NCBI RefSeq assembly: GCF_005402965.1
Contig: NZ_BJCF01000033.1
Span: 1-51,953 of the forward strand
Origin: Dolichospermum planctonicum
GTDB lineage: Bacteria; Cyanobacteriota; Cyanobacteriia; Cyanobacteriales; Nostocaceae
DNA: 51,953 nt
Reading direction: 5' to 3'
The notes under the pieces were generated by a model. The model had not been told where the DNA came from. It saw only the letters and a program-made list of their open reading frames with translations, and did no database searches. Position numbers and translations under genes: made by a program. Positions 27,059 through 35,451 of the stretch are shown piece after piece (positions within the stretch are counted from its first letter, which is position 1; each line of letters opens with the position of its first letter).

Positions 27059-27139
27059 TTTTAGTTTTAATTTTAATTTTAATTTTAATTTTAGTTTTAA
27101 TTTTAGTTTTAATTTTAGTTTTAGTTTTAATTTTTAATT
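27059..27139. repeat. TTTTAA/TTTTAG hexamer tandem repeat
   Basis: About thirteen imperfect copies of a six-base unit (TTTTAA or TTTTAG) fill the gap between the two lipoprotein genes and encode the last residues of the upstream one. Slippage could alter that C-terminus. Confidence 0.9.
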
Positions 27140-27687
27140 GAAACAGTTGTACCATTAGGAATATCTAACTCAATAGTCGGACCCCTATCAAGAACCTCAA
27201 TATCCCATTGTCCACGAGTAGAAGATTCAAAGACAACATAACGGCCGTCAGGACTAATACTAGGATTTCTCACCCAACCACGAAAAGTAGGAGTGAGAAT
27301 TTGTGACTGTTGGGAAGCACGATCATAAAGTGCAACTACAGGTCTACCCTGGTCACTGGTCAGATAACAAATATAGCGACCCGTATAACTGAGACTAGGA
27401 CTTTCTGCAATTACTGATCCTCGATTTAACCCTGGTGTGGGAATAAAAGTTTGATTTTCCAAATCATATACCAACAACTGCTGATAACGAGAACGATTGG
27501 AGATCAAAGCCAAAAAACGTCCATTTCCACTGATAGCAGGTTGTTCCTCAGTATAGCGGCTATTGAGGGAGGTAACTCCCATAGGGATATCAGCAGCATT
27601 ACAAGATACTAGTAAATTTGTAGTTCCCAAAATTAGGCTCCAATAAATTGATTTTTGGAGCCAGAAACTAGGTGTAAATGTTTTCAC
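27127..27687 (-). CDS. TolB-like beta-propeller lipoprotein, paralogue
   Basis: A 186-residue exported protein. The N-terminus has a charged start (MKTFTPSFWLQK), a hydrophobic stretch and the lipobox LLVSC. Three PD40-type repeats are RFLALISNRSRYQQLLVYD, RYICYLTSDQGRPVVALYD and RYVVFESSTRGQWDIEVLD. The pattern VRNPSISPDGRYVVFES matches VRNPTISADGSRIAFEY in the downstream gene, so the pair arose by duplication. It lies 60 bases downstream of ycf66 on the same strand and is likely cotranscribed with it. Its last codons lie in a hexamer repeat. Confidence 0.8.
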   Translation of the reverse strand: MKTFTPSFWLQKSIYWSLILGTTNLLVSCNAADIPMGVTSLNSRYTEEQPAISGNGRFLALISNRSRYQQLLVYDLENQTFIPTPGLNRGSVIAESPSLSYTGRYICYLTSDQGRPVVALYDRASQQSQILTPTFRGWVRNPSISPDGRYVVFESSTRGQWDIEVLDRGPTIELDIPNGTTVSIKN

Positions 27688-27747
27688 ATTCCTGTTTTTC
27701 CGTTGTCCACCCCAAATATGGCCAATACCAAGATTTTAATTTTAATT

Positions 27748-28674
27748 TTAAATATCGTCATTGAAATCGGAATTATCCGGCTCATTATTTGGCTTCTTAA
27801 TGGGATTGTATGGTACATATTCAGTTGGGATAGCCTCATCATCATCCTGTCTTCTTGGGGGAACGGAATCTCTAGGTGGACGACGTTTTCTTGGTCTAGG
27901 AGTGGGGGTAACATCATCTTCACGGCTGTCTGGACTTTGGGGACGATTATTACTGCTATTATTGCGACGTGGTGGTTTTCTTAACTCATCTTGAGAGTTG
28001 GAACTTCCCCAATCATCAACTGTTTTGGGAGCAGAACCCCAATTTTCATCTTCATAGCCTGGGCTGGAAGGGCTAACAGAACGCCCGGAATTAGGACGAC
28101 GCTTTCTTTCGCCTGAATCTGGTTTTTCCCTATTCCGTGGGCTTTGTGAACTGCGTGATGGTGCTTCATCATAATAGTCATCACGGCTAGAACGTTCATC
28201 TCGACTACCGCGAATTCTCGGACGTGGAGGAGCCTCTTCTTCTTCATAAGGTAGGGGTTCTAAATCAGCATCCATTTCCGCTTGATAATTTCGTCGCTCT
28301 GAGTAAGAGTATTTTCTACTGACTTCTCGCTCATCATCTACAATGGGAGTATTACGTTTTGCTTGTTGTGTAGCTATACTACGTAGACGAATACTTTCGA
28401 CCGCAAAAAATACCGTAGAACCGACCAAAAGCAGTTGACCGAATTGTAAAATCGGGTCAAGTCGCCATCCTTGGAAGACGAGAATAAAACCACATAATAA
28501 ACCAACTGCCGCAAAAAAGATATCTTGATCTCTTGACAGTTCAGGACGAACAGAACGCAGGAAGTATAGTGCTGCTCCAGCTACAGCCAAGAAAATTCCT
28601 AGAATACTGGCTGAGTTCGCTCCAAAATTTACCTGAGCCAAAACACTGGCTGAGTTTAGCCCAAAATTAATCAT
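27748..28674 (-). CDS. ycf66: Ycf66 family thylakoid-type membrane protein
   Basis: A 308-residue protein. Residues 1-100 form the Ycf66 domain with about three membrane segments (ILGIFLAVAGAALYFLRSV, FFAAVGLLCGFILVF, GQLLLVGSTVFFAVESIRL). The remaining 200 residues are disordered and rich in Arg, Pro, Ser and Asp, longer than in plastid homologues. The role is unknown, but the gene is conserved in cyanobacteria and some plastids. It is followed by the two TolB-like lipoprotein genes, and psbX lies upstream on the same strand. Confidence 0.9.
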   Translation of the reverse strand: MINFGLNSASVLAQVNFGANSASILGIFLAVAGAALYFLRSVRPELSRDQDIFFAAVGLLCGFILVFQGWRLDPILQFGQLLLVGSTVFFAVESIRLRSIATQQAKRNTPIVDDEREVSRKYSYSERRNYQAEMDADLEPLPYEEEEAPPRPRIRGSRDERSSRDDYYDEAPSRSSQSPRNREKPDSGERKRRPNSGRSVSPSSPGYEDENWGSAPKTVDDWGSSNSQDELRKPPRRNNSSNNRPQSPDSREDDVTPTPRPRKRRPPRDSVPPRRQDDDEAIPTEYVPYNPIKKPNNEPDNSDFNDDI

Positions 28675-28944
28675 GACTATTTTCCTAATATTAAATCTAT
28701 GTTAACGAGTTACAGTTAGTCAGCTAAAATCTAGTTAATTTTAGATACTTGTGTGGATGAGTACACAAGCATAATCACTTCACAAGAGTTAGACTTTCTA
28801 CTGTTATCCTAAGTTAAATGCTCAATAGCCCATCACTACTTTAACTAGTCACAATACTATAGAATAATTCAGGAGTCTGGGGGAAATGGGGAGAATCAGG
28901 AGGAGAAAGGAGATAATTTTTCTCCAGTCTCCAGTCCCCAGGGA

Positions 28945-29064
28945 TTAAAAACGTTGGATTTTATCTTTTTGGCTAATGAAAATTAAACCAACAGTAGCAG
29001 GGATAACGACAATTGCAGTACCCCAAACCAGACTCCAAAGAAAATTTGCTAAAGAGGGTGTCAT
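28945..29064 (-). CDS. psbX: Photosystem II protein X
   Basis: A 39-residue single-helix subunit of photosystem II near the QB site. The sequence starts MTPSLANFLWSLVWG and ends ISQKDKIQRF, the standard PsbX signature, with one membrane helix in between. It is too short for ordinary gene callers. The stop codon is TAA at 28945-28947 and the start ATG at 29062-29064. The promoter should lie in the 262-base gap shared with the divergent YggT gene. Confidence 0.95.
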   Translation of the reverse strand: MTPSLANFLWSLVWGTAIVVIPATVGLIFISQKDKIQRF

Positions 29065-29326
29065 AGTTTTCGACCTTTTTTACACAGTTTATTCTTATTT
29101 TAATCTTGGATCACTTTCTTGAAAAGCAGATCAAGATTATTTATCTAACTTAGTATTTACTTGATTGATGATCAGTTTCAAACTCAAGTCAATAACTTTG
29201 TTTTTGGATTCTGACAAGAAAATGTCACCTTATGGTTAAAATTAAAGCAAGAATCCGTTACAAAGCTTAAAGTTTTTCAGCTTGCGCCCAAGTTTTGGAT
29301 TTTATCACAGATAGTAGCTAAACAAC

Positions 29327-29614
29327 ATGACCGGTGTTAACTTGACTGCTTGGGTTCTCAGTCCATTTTTGGGAGTAATGACGTTTTTGTTTATTTTCCG
29401 CATTATTCTCACATGGTATCCCCAAGTCCATCTCAATCGTCTGCCTTTTAGTCTAATCGCTTGGCCTACTGAACCATTTTTAATCCCGTTGCGGAAGTTG
29501 ATCCAACCTATTGGTGGTGTAGATATTACCCCGATTATTTGGGTGGGTATTTTTAGTTTTATCAGGGAAATTCTACTAGGTCAGCAAGGGTTACTGATCA
29601 TGTTATATAAGTAA
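29327..29614 (+). CDS. YggT family (Ycf19-like) membrane protein
   Basis: A 95-residue protein with two membrane segments (LSPFLGVMTFLFIFRIILTW and TPIIWVGIFSFIREILL) around the conserved RLPFSLIAWPTEPFLIPLRK. YggT/Ycf19 proteins are linked to membrane or chloroplast nucleoid organisation and cytochrome b6f assembly (the CCB3 type in plants); the role here is inferred from family only. ATG 29327 is the natural start. It is directly followed by a long tandem repeat. Confidence 0.9.
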   Translation: MTGVNLTAWVLSPFLGVMTFLFIFRIILTWYPQVHLNRLPFSLIAWPTEPFLIPLRKLIQPIGGVDITPIIWVGIFSFIREILLGQQGLLIMLYK

Positions 29615-29851
29615 TAGGGGACAGGTGACAGGGGACAGGTGACAGGTGATAGGTGCTACGCCACGGGGACAGGTGACAGGTGATAGGTGATAGGTGACAG
29701 GTGATAGGGGACAGGTGACAGGGGACAGGTGCTACGCCACGGGGACAGGGGACAGGGGACAGGTGATAGGTGATAGGTGATAGGGGACAGGTGATAGGTG
29801 ATAGGTGATAGGTGATATGTGATATGTGACAGGTAATAGGTGACAGGGGAG
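29615..29851. repeat. STRR-type heptamer tandem repeat
   Basis: About thirty imperfect copies of GGKGAYA (GGGGACA, GGTGACA, GGTGATA), interrupted twice by the same insert GGTGCTACGCCACGGGGACA. Short tandemly repeated heptamers are a known trait of heterocystous cyanobacteria. A minus-strand frame across it is low complexity and not a gene. Confidence 0.95.
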
Positions 29852-29900
29852 AGAAATATTCTTTTGCAACTGACCACTGACCACTGACTGAAAAAAATCG

Positions 29901-29936
29901 GATACAAGCCCCGTCTTTCTAGGACGGGTATGTCAA
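29901..29936 (+). mobile_element. Solo IS200/IS605 right-end relic
   Basis: GATACAAGCCCCGTCT plus TTCTAGGACGGG forms a CCCGTC/GGACGGG-type hairpin and is followed by TATGTCAA, the same end as the tnpB element at 1-668. No tnpB sequence remains upstream, only the heptamer repeat. Confidence 0.7.
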
Positions 29937-30099
29937 TAATTAACGTAAGTTGCTAGTTAGACACAGTGTCAGAATCAGAATGTCCAAGGTTAAAGGATAA
30001 ACAGGATGAAAACAGGGATTTTATCACCAATTACCAATTACCAATTACCCATTACCTATTACCAGTCTCAACTAGATAACTAGCAACTTGAGTTAATTA
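29937..30099. mobile_element. MITE with 23-base imperfect terminal inverted repeats (copy 1)
   Basis: The left end TAATTAAC GT AAGTTGCTAGTTA mirrors the right end TAACTAGCAACTT GA GTTAATTA, with 21 of 23 positions matching. There is no coding capacity in its 163 bases. It abuts the solo IS end on the left and its right end supplies the accC stop codon. A diverged copy lies at 6670-6817. Confidence 0.75.
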
Positions 30100-31443
30100 C
30101 TGCATTTTCATGTCCTGAACAAAGCTGGTGTAAATATTACCTTGTAAAAATTGGGAGTTTTCCATGATTTTTTGGTGAAAGGGAATAGTTGTAGGAACTC
30201 CAGTAATGGCACATTCTCGCAATGCTCGTCTCATGCGGGTAATAGCGGTGGCTCTATCTGGTCCCCAGACAATTAATTTACCAATTAAAGAGTCATAATA
30301 AGGCGGAATTTGATAATCTGTGTATACATGAGAATCTATACGTACACCAGGTCCTCCGGGGGGAAGATAACCACTAATTTTACCAGGGGCTGGGCGAAAA
30401 TCACGATCTGGATCTTCAGCGTTAATACGACATTCTATAGAATGTCCCCTTAAAACTACGTCTTTTTGTGTCAGTTTGAGTCTTTCCCCCTGAGCAATGC
30501 GAATTTGTTCTACTACTAAGTCTATACCAGTAATCATCTCAGTGACTGGATGCTCAACTTGTATCCGGGTGTTCATTTCCATGAAATAGAATTTACCGAA
30601 TTTATCAAGGAGAAACTCGATAGTTCCAGCACCAGTGTAATGGATAAATTGGGCGGCTTTGACGGCGGCCTTTCCCATTTTTTGCCGTAAGTCGGGGTCA
30701 AGAGCCGGACTGGGGGCTTCTTCTAGGAGTTTTTGGTTGCGACGCTGAATTGAACAATCCCTTTCACCTAAATGGATCACGTTACCATAGTTATCCGCTA
30801 ATATCTGAAATTCAATGTGACGAGGACGTTCAATAAATTTTTCTATATAAACGCCTGAATTACCAAAGGCTGCTCCTGCTTCTCCTTGAGCAGCTAAGAA
30901 TAGTCTAACAAATTCATCCTCAGAGCGGACAAGCCGCATTCCTCTACCACCACCACCAGCAGTGGCTTTAATCATTACAGGATAACCAATTTTTTTGGCG
31001 ATCGCTAGTCCTTCCGCTTCTGACTCCACTAACCCTTCACTACCGGGAACTGTAGGTACACCAGCTTTTTGCATAGTTTCTTTAGCGGTAGACTTATCCC
31101 CCATTAGTCGAATCGCTTCGGGACTAGGACCAATAAAAGCAATATGATGATCCGCACAAATTTCTGCAAATTTGGCATTTTCCGATAAAAAACCATATCC
31201 GGGATGAATAGCACTGGTGTTACGCGTTAATGCAGCCGCAATAATATTGGGAATATTCAAATAACTTTTACTGCTGGCCGGTTCACCAATACAAACCGCT
31301 TCGTCTGCAAGTTGGACGTGGAGAGCGTTTGTGTCAACAGTGGAATGAACCGCAACTGTAGCAATTCCCATTTCTTCACAAGCCCGGAGAATGCGAAGGG
31401 CGATTTCTCCTCGATTGGCAATTAATATTTTGTCAAATTTCAT
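30097..31443 (-). CDS. accC: Biotin carboxylase subunit of acetyl-CoA carboxylase
   Basis: Carboxylates the biotin of AccB with ATP and bicarbonate in the first step of fatty acid synthesis. The 448-residue ATP-grasp enzyme shows the start [20 protein letters not shown], the nucleotide loop [30 protein letters not shown], the metal/catalytic block [14 protein letters not shown] and ECRINAEDP. Length is normal. The stop codon TAA lies in the terminal inverted repeat of a MITE, so the native 3' end has been replaced. No accB neighbour is visible. Confidence 0.97.
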   Translation of the reverse strand: MKFDKILIANRGEIALRILRACEEMGIATVAVHSTVDTNALHVQLADEAVCIGEPASSKSYLNIPNIIAAALTRNTSAIHPGYGFLSENAKFAEICADHHIAFIGPSPEAIRLMGDKSTAKETMQKAGVPTVPGSEGLVESEAEGLAIAKKIGYPVMIKATAGGGGRGMRLVRSEDEFVRLFLAAQGEAGAAFGNSGVYIEKFIERPRHIEFQILADNYGNVIHLGERDCSIQRRNQKLLEEAPSPALDPDLRQKMGKAAVKAAQFIHYTGAGTIEFLLDKFGKFYFMEMNTRIQVEHPVTEMITGIDLVVEQIRIAQGERLKLTQKDVVLRGHSIECRINAEDPDRDFRPAPGKISGYLPPGGPGVRIDSHVYTDYQIPPYYDSLIGKLIVWGPDRATAITRMRRALRECAITGVPTTIPFHQKIMENSQFLQGNIYTSFVQDMKMQ

Positions 31444-31721
31444 TTTCTAGTTAGGATATCAGTACGAGTAGATTCACATTTTCTCCCATCCTGTTAACAT
31501 AAGGCTATTGCATTACTATAAATCGTGACGAGAGATCCCCAAACATAATTCTTAGCAGACTATTGGATGATGTGGCCTCCTGACTAAACCTTTTAATATC
31601 ACCTTTGCTGTCACCATATTTCTGTCAGTCTTACACCCATTCAAAAAATATTTGCCAAATTTTGGGAAAATATTGTATTTGAGCATTTTTTATGTTATAG
31701 TCTAATCTGTGTTGAAATCCT

Positions 31722-31804
31722 GCGGATGTGGCGGAATTGGTATACGCGCACGCTTGAGGTGCGTGTGGGCATAGCCCTTGCGAGTTCGAGTCTCGCCATC
31801 CGCA
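31722..31804 (+). tRNA. tRNA-Leu (GAG)
   Basis: Acceptor arms GCGGATG and CATCCGC pair fully, followed by discriminator A. The anticodon arm is CACGC-TTGAGGT-GCGTG, giving anticodon GAG. There is a long variable arm (GGGC/GCCC-like) and the T arm GCGAG-TTCGAGT-CTCGC. The CCA is not encoded. A terminator follows at 31836-31876. Confidence 0.97.
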
Positions 31805-31835
31805 TTCTTACATACATTTTTTACATATAAGTTAC

Positions 31836-31876
31836 CCGCTCCTAATGTTGTAAACATAATCCTAGGGGCGGTTTTT
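31836..31876 (+). terminator. Rho-independent terminator after tRNA-Leu
   Basis: CCGCTCCTA pairs with TAGGGGCGG over nine positions (one G-T), with a smaller ATGTT/AACAT stem in the loop, followed directly by TTTTT. Confidence 0.85.
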
Positions 31877-31946
31877 CAACTATTACAGCGATTTTTCCCT
31901 AGCTAGGCTGTACTGAATTCAATTTACTTTATTTGTATAATTATAG

Positions 31947-31969
31947 CAAGCAGGATGCCCGCACCACAA
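31947..31969 (-). repeat. Palindromic repeat, GC-rich stem family, copy A
   Basis: On the minus strand GTGGTGCGGGC, ATCCT, GCTTGC. It is the degenerate member of a family also found at 36247-36267 and 39285-39305. Confidence 0.65.
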
Positions 31970-32111
31970 TATTTATCCATATTATGGCCATATTAGGATT
32001 CTACAATTTAGCTGCATAACAGCTTAAACCACATTTTTTATCTCGCGCAGCGGCGCACAGAAAAATGAAAATTGCTATATTATGTAGATAAATGAACTTT
32101 TGTAAAGAAAA

Positions 32112-32726
32112 TTGACTACTACTTGTAATCCCATACATAACTTAATCCTCCCTAACCCTTGGTATTCTCTAACTCCCATTTGGACCGGTGGGGAGGAGGT
32201 TGTTAAACGAGGTTTACCTCACACCCAGTTAGCTCCAGCGTGGCAATTACTGCTTTTAGGCGATGGTTCTCCGACTCGACACGTACAACTGCTGACCGGT
32301 GAGCCAACGGAGGTAGATGTGATTGATATGTCACCCATTGGTATGAGTACAGACCAGGCACCAGCTATGATGCAAATGCTACCAGGTCCAAGAATTAGAA
32401 GACAGGTATGGGTGCGAACTGCTTCCGGTCAACGTTTATACTATGCTGCTTCTTGGTGGGAAGCTAGTCATGTAGATGAATATTTACAAAACAAGTCTCT
32501 ACCAATTTGGGCAAGTTTAGCGCGGTTACGGACTGAATTATATAGAGATGTACAAGGTATTTATTTTGGTAACTCAGAAGCATTAGAGACAGGTTTTCAG
32601 GAAAAAGGACCTTTTTGGGGTCGTCATTATTTATTTTGGCATCATGGACAACCGCTAACTTTGATTTATGAGGTTTTTTCGCCTTTTTTAACCAAATACT
32701 TAGGTCCGATGAATTTTGAAAGTTAA
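32112..32726 (+). CDS. Chorismate lyase (DUF98 type), 4-hydroxybenzoate for plastoquinone
   Basis: A 204-residue protein of the DUF98 chorismate lyase family, which in cyanobacteria makes 4-hydroxybenzoate, the ring precursor of plastoquinone. Visible blocks are LAPAWQLLLLGDGSPTRHVQ, the Arg-containing PGPRIRRQVWVR, YYAASWWEA and the C-terminal GRHYLFWHHGQPLTLIYEVF. No ATG exists near the N-terminus; TTG 32112 (TTTCNPIHNLILP) is the best start, and a non-ATG start is therefore likely. Its stop overlaps a truncated PIN toxin gene on the other strand. Confidence 0.88.
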   Translation: MTTTCNPIHNLILPNPWYSLTPIWTGGEEVVKRGLPHTQLAPAWQLLLLGDGSPTRHVQLLTGEPTEVDVIDMSPIGMSTDQAPAMMQMLPGPRIRRQVWVRTASGQRLYYAASWWEASHVDEYLQNKSLPIWASLARLRTELYRDVQGIYFGNSEALETGFQEKGPFWGRHYLFWHHGQPLTLIYEVFSPFLTKYLGPMNFES

Positions 32727-32857
32727 TAATGTATTTCTTCCAGAGTAATTACACTAATCTTTAGGGAAGATAAATTTTTCACCCATATTAAAACACCAGG
32801 ATTAGGCTGGGGTCGCACTAATTCGCTAATAATGTTCCTATCACATAAAAAAGTCAT
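32723..32857 (-). pseudogene. Truncated PIN-domain toxin (VapC type)
   Basis: A 44-residue frame: MTFLCDRNIISELVRPQPNP, then GVLIWVKNLS and ITLEEIHY before a stop. This is the N-terminal third of a VapC-like PIN nuclease (usual start FLxDTNIISE, here DRN), ending just after the conserved ITxxEI. Two of the three further catalytic acids are missing, so it cannot be active. The deletion endpoint is at the 3' end of the chorismate lyase gene. It starts eight bases after the antitoxin stop codon. Confidence 0.8.
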
Positions 32858-32865
32858 TGCGGATA

Positions 32866-33213
32866 TTAAAAAAAGAAATTAGGACGGTCTTGACGAGAAG
32901 GAATTTCTAAAGAATAATCTTCTTCAATACAGATTTGCTGAAGTTCGTTAAAAGCATCAGCTAAAGTTTTTGTTTGTTGATCTTGTACCAAATTTTCTTG
33001 ACGATAATCTAGAGAAATTTGAGATTGTTCTAAAAAATGTTCAGTTTCTTGCAGTGAAGGAAATTTTAGTAATTCTTGAATTTGGACAGCAGTCATAATT
33101 TTATTTCTATAAGCTTCTACTGCTAAAGCTTCTAAAAGTTTTTGTGGTAAATCTTGCCAGTTTTGTTGTAGTTGGTTGCCAATATCTTCGGGAATTTCGA
33201 TAGTAATTTGCAT
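32866..33213 (-). CDS. Antitoxin-like protein (UPF0175-like N-terminus) paired with the PIN relic
   Basis: A 115-residue protein. Residues 1-65 start MQITIEIPEDIGNQLQQNWQ and have the pattern of UPF0175-type antitoxins. The C-terminal ADAFNELQQICIEEDYSLEI followed by PSRQDRPNFF resembles the toxin-wrapping tail of VapB-type antitoxins. The toxin gene just downstream is truncated, so the antitoxin is now probably an orphan. It could still bind its own operator or a toxin encoded elsewhere. Confidence 0.75.
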   Translation of the reverse strand: MQITIEIPEDIGNQLQQNWQDLPQKLLEALAVEAYRNKIMTAVQIQELLKFPSLQETEHFLEQSQISLDYRQENLVQDQQTKTLADAFNELQQICIEEDYSLEIPSRQDRPNFFF

Positions 33214-34319
33214 ATTTTTATCTTTTTTCAGAATTAGGATTTGTTTAATTATACATGATATTTTTGGTCAGAATCAGGATTTTCAGGATGAAAATAATAT
33301 TCTTTTCGTGTATTCCTGTGTGTTAATTGTCTGAATCAGGATGTCCAGGATTTGAGGATTTTCAGGATGAAATTAACATCTTCTTCGTGTGTTCCTGTGT
33401 TTTATGTTTCGCGCAAAGTGGCAAAAGAGCAAAGACGCAAAGAAGAAAGTAACTGTGAGAATAATAGAAAATTATCAAAATCTCATCATTCAATTACAAT
33501 TAAACATCCTGTTAATCCTTAAATCCTGTACTTCGACTTCGCTCAGTAACCATATATCCTGATTCTGACAAAAATACTATTGTTGTAATTCCCTAATTCT
33601 ATTCAAAGCATTTTGGTAATCTTCATTTTCACCTTGTTGTTGATATAATTTCGCAAATCTCCTATTTCATACTTATCCGCAGCCTGAACTAAGAGATCAT
33701 CAGCTTTTTGTTTTGTCGTCTTTGGTGGTTCAGAGAAACCTTGAGATAGAATACCACCGGAATTTATTCCCTTTACAGTCACATTAGAGCTATTGATCTG
33801 ATCAAAATCAATTCTACCATCTTGAGTACCGACAAAGGTAACAGGTATACCTTTACTCTTACCACAGTAAAAGGTCTGACCTTTAGCGTGGGTGGGTTGG
33901 TTGGTAGTCGCAATGGTTGTGAATGCTGTCAGGGAGGCAAGGGTGACGGTTTGCGCTAACCCTATCCACCATTGACTAAATAACCTTTATTTCATAACTT
34001 TAGGTAATTTGTGCAATATTAATTTAATAAAACTCAATACTTTTGCTCTCCTAAATTATATCTAAATGTAAACAAGTTTAGTCAGGTTATGAACCAAGTT
34101 GTATTTAAAATTGCTTAATCGTGTGATTCTTTAGTCAGGGTTTAGCACTGCTAAACCCCTACACACCTGGGTTTTTATCTAAATATTTGGGTTGGGAGCG
34201 GTCAGATGAATTATCAAGGTTAATCAACGGTTAATCTTGCCAATAACTAATCCCCAAAACCAGATAGGATCAAGGTAAGCGCAATTAATTTTTCAAGTAT
34301 CCACTGGAGAGAATTGTTT
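33214..34319. other. Repeat-rich, decayed region upstream of ccsB
   Basis: 33280-33540 has two copies of a GAATCAGGAT/TTTTCAGGATGAAA block with TTCGTGTRTTCCTGTGT, and the phrase GCGCAAAGTGGCAAAAGAGC, all of a kind scattered in Nostocales genomes. 33577-33995 is a pseudogene. 33996-34319 is the likely ccsB promoter region and contains no gene that I can see. Confidence 0.6.
33577..33995 (-). pseudogene. Frameshifted COP23-like secreted protein pseudogene
   Basis: Read on the minus strand, one frame gives a signal-peptide-like LAQTVTLASLTAFTTIATTN, then AKGQTFYCGKSKGIPVTFVG and KADDLLVQAADKYE. After that the sense continues only in another frame: FAKLYQQQGENEDYQNALNR, IRELQQ and stop. The first part resembles COP23-domain proteins (FxCGKS...P.T). 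An ATG at 33995 is followed two codons later by a stop. At least one frameshift plus this stop make it a dead gene. It was not part of any intact neighbour. Confidence 0.7.
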
Positions 34320-35363
34320 ATGAATCTGGTTGTACTCCAGAACTGGCTAGATAACGCCTCTTTTGCTGTCTTATTCTGTACTATGTTAGTGTACTGGGTG
34401 GGAGCGGCTTTTCCGAGTTTATCGCTGACAGCGGCTTTGGGGACAGCCGGAATGGCCATTGCTAATTTGTGTATGGCTACTTTGTTGGGAGCTAGATGGA
34501 TAGAAGCTGGCTATTTTCCCCTCAGTAATCTCTATGAGTCTCTATTTTTCCTGACTTGGGGAATTACCGCTGTACATCTCATTGCTGAAAATAGTAGTCG
34601 TAGTCGCTTGGTTGGTGTTGTCACTGCACCAGTAGCCATGGGAATTACAGCTTTTGCTACTCTGACTCTACCAGCAAATATGCAGGTTTCAGAGCCTTTA
34701 GTCCCAGCTTTGAAATCTAATTGGCTGATGATGCACGTTAGTGTTATGATGTTAAGCTACTCTGCTTTAATGGTAGGGGCATTGTTAGCGATCGCTTTTT
34801 TAATTGTCACTGGCGGCAAAAATATCCAATTACAAGGTAGTTCTGTTGGTAATGGCGGTTATCGCAGTAATGGTTATAAATTAATCAAAGCAGATGAGTT
34901 AGAGTTAATTACATCTACAAACACTGCGGAAACTAATGGCTTTTCACCCATGGAAAGTAATAACAACGGAAATGGCACAGCAGTTTTAAATTTAGTGACA
35001 ACTACTTCTACTAAAACTACCGAAACTCTTTCACCTCAACGCCTGAATTTAGCCGAAACCCTGGATAATATTAGTTACCGCATTATTGGCTTAGGATTTC
35101 CCCTCTTAACTATCGGTATTATCGCTGGTGGAGTTTGGGCTAACGAAGCCTGGGGTTCTTACTGGAGTTGGGACCCCAAAGAAACTTGGGCGCTAATTAC
35201 CTGGTTAGTTTTCGCGGCCTATCTGCATTCTAGAATCACTCGCGGTTGGCAAGGTAAAAAACCCGCAATTTTAGCCGCTGCTGGTTTTGTCGTGGTTTGG
35301 ATTTGTTACCTGGGTGTAAATCTTTTGGGTAAAGGTTTACACTCCTACGGTTGGTTTTTGTAA
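34320..35363 (+). CDS. ccsB: Cytochrome c biogenesis protein CcsB (ResC/Ycf5-like)
   Basis: The membrane subunit of system II cytochrome c maturation that carries haem to apocytochromes; the chloroplast form is named CcsA or Ycf5. The 347-residue protein has about eight membrane helices and the haem-binding [19 protein letters not shown] (WWD-like) near residue 280. Further histidines near LHSRITRGW and HSYGWF fit the family. A hydrophilic loop at about 165-240 is long and Asn/Ser-rich. ATG 34320 is preferred to TTG 34314. The hydroxylase gene follows on the same strand. Confidence 0.93.
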   Translation: MNLVVLQNWLDNASFAVLFCTMLVYWVGAAFPSLSLTAALGTAGMAIANLCMATLLGARWIEAGYFPLSNLYESLFFLTWGITAVHLIAENSSRSRLVGVVTAPVAMGITAFATLTLPANMQVSEPLVPALKSNWLMMHVSVMMLSYSALMVGALLAIAFLIVTGGKNIQLQGSSVGNGGYRSNGYKLIKADELELITSTNTAETNGFSPMESNNNGNGTAVLNLVTTTSTKTTETLSPQRLNLAETLDNISYRIIGLGFPLLTIGIIAGGVWANEAWGSYWSWDPKETWALITWLVFAAYLHSRITRGWQGKKPAILAAAGFVVVWICYLGVNLLGKGLHSYGWFL

Positions 35364-35451
35364 TCATCTTACCCCATAACCCCCTTAACTCTTGGGTTGA
35401 GGGGGATGTATATTATATTATCTCTTAGCCATCATTTTATATCCTACCCCT

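Larger units (their letters stand above)
31805..32111. other. Spacer between tRNA-Leu and chorismate lyase genes
   Basis: It holds the tRNA terminator (31836-31876), one copy of the GCAAGCAGGATGCCCGCAC palindrome (31947-31969) and a copy of a repeat block AAACCACATTTTTTATCTC (about 32026-32044), whose reverse complement occurs at about 36382-36402. No gene seen. Confidence 0.6.

Noticed and set aside
27684-28247. Several frames opposite or within ycf66
   Set aside because: They are shadows caused by the biased, Arg/Pro/Ser-rich codon use of the ycf66 tail.
29615-29851. Possible CRISPR array
   Set aside because: The units are only seven bases and have no unique spacers.
29656-29907. Minus-strand frame of 83 codons across the heptamer array
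   Set aside because: The translation is a low-complexity repeat (SPITYHLSP) caused by the STRR array, not a gene.
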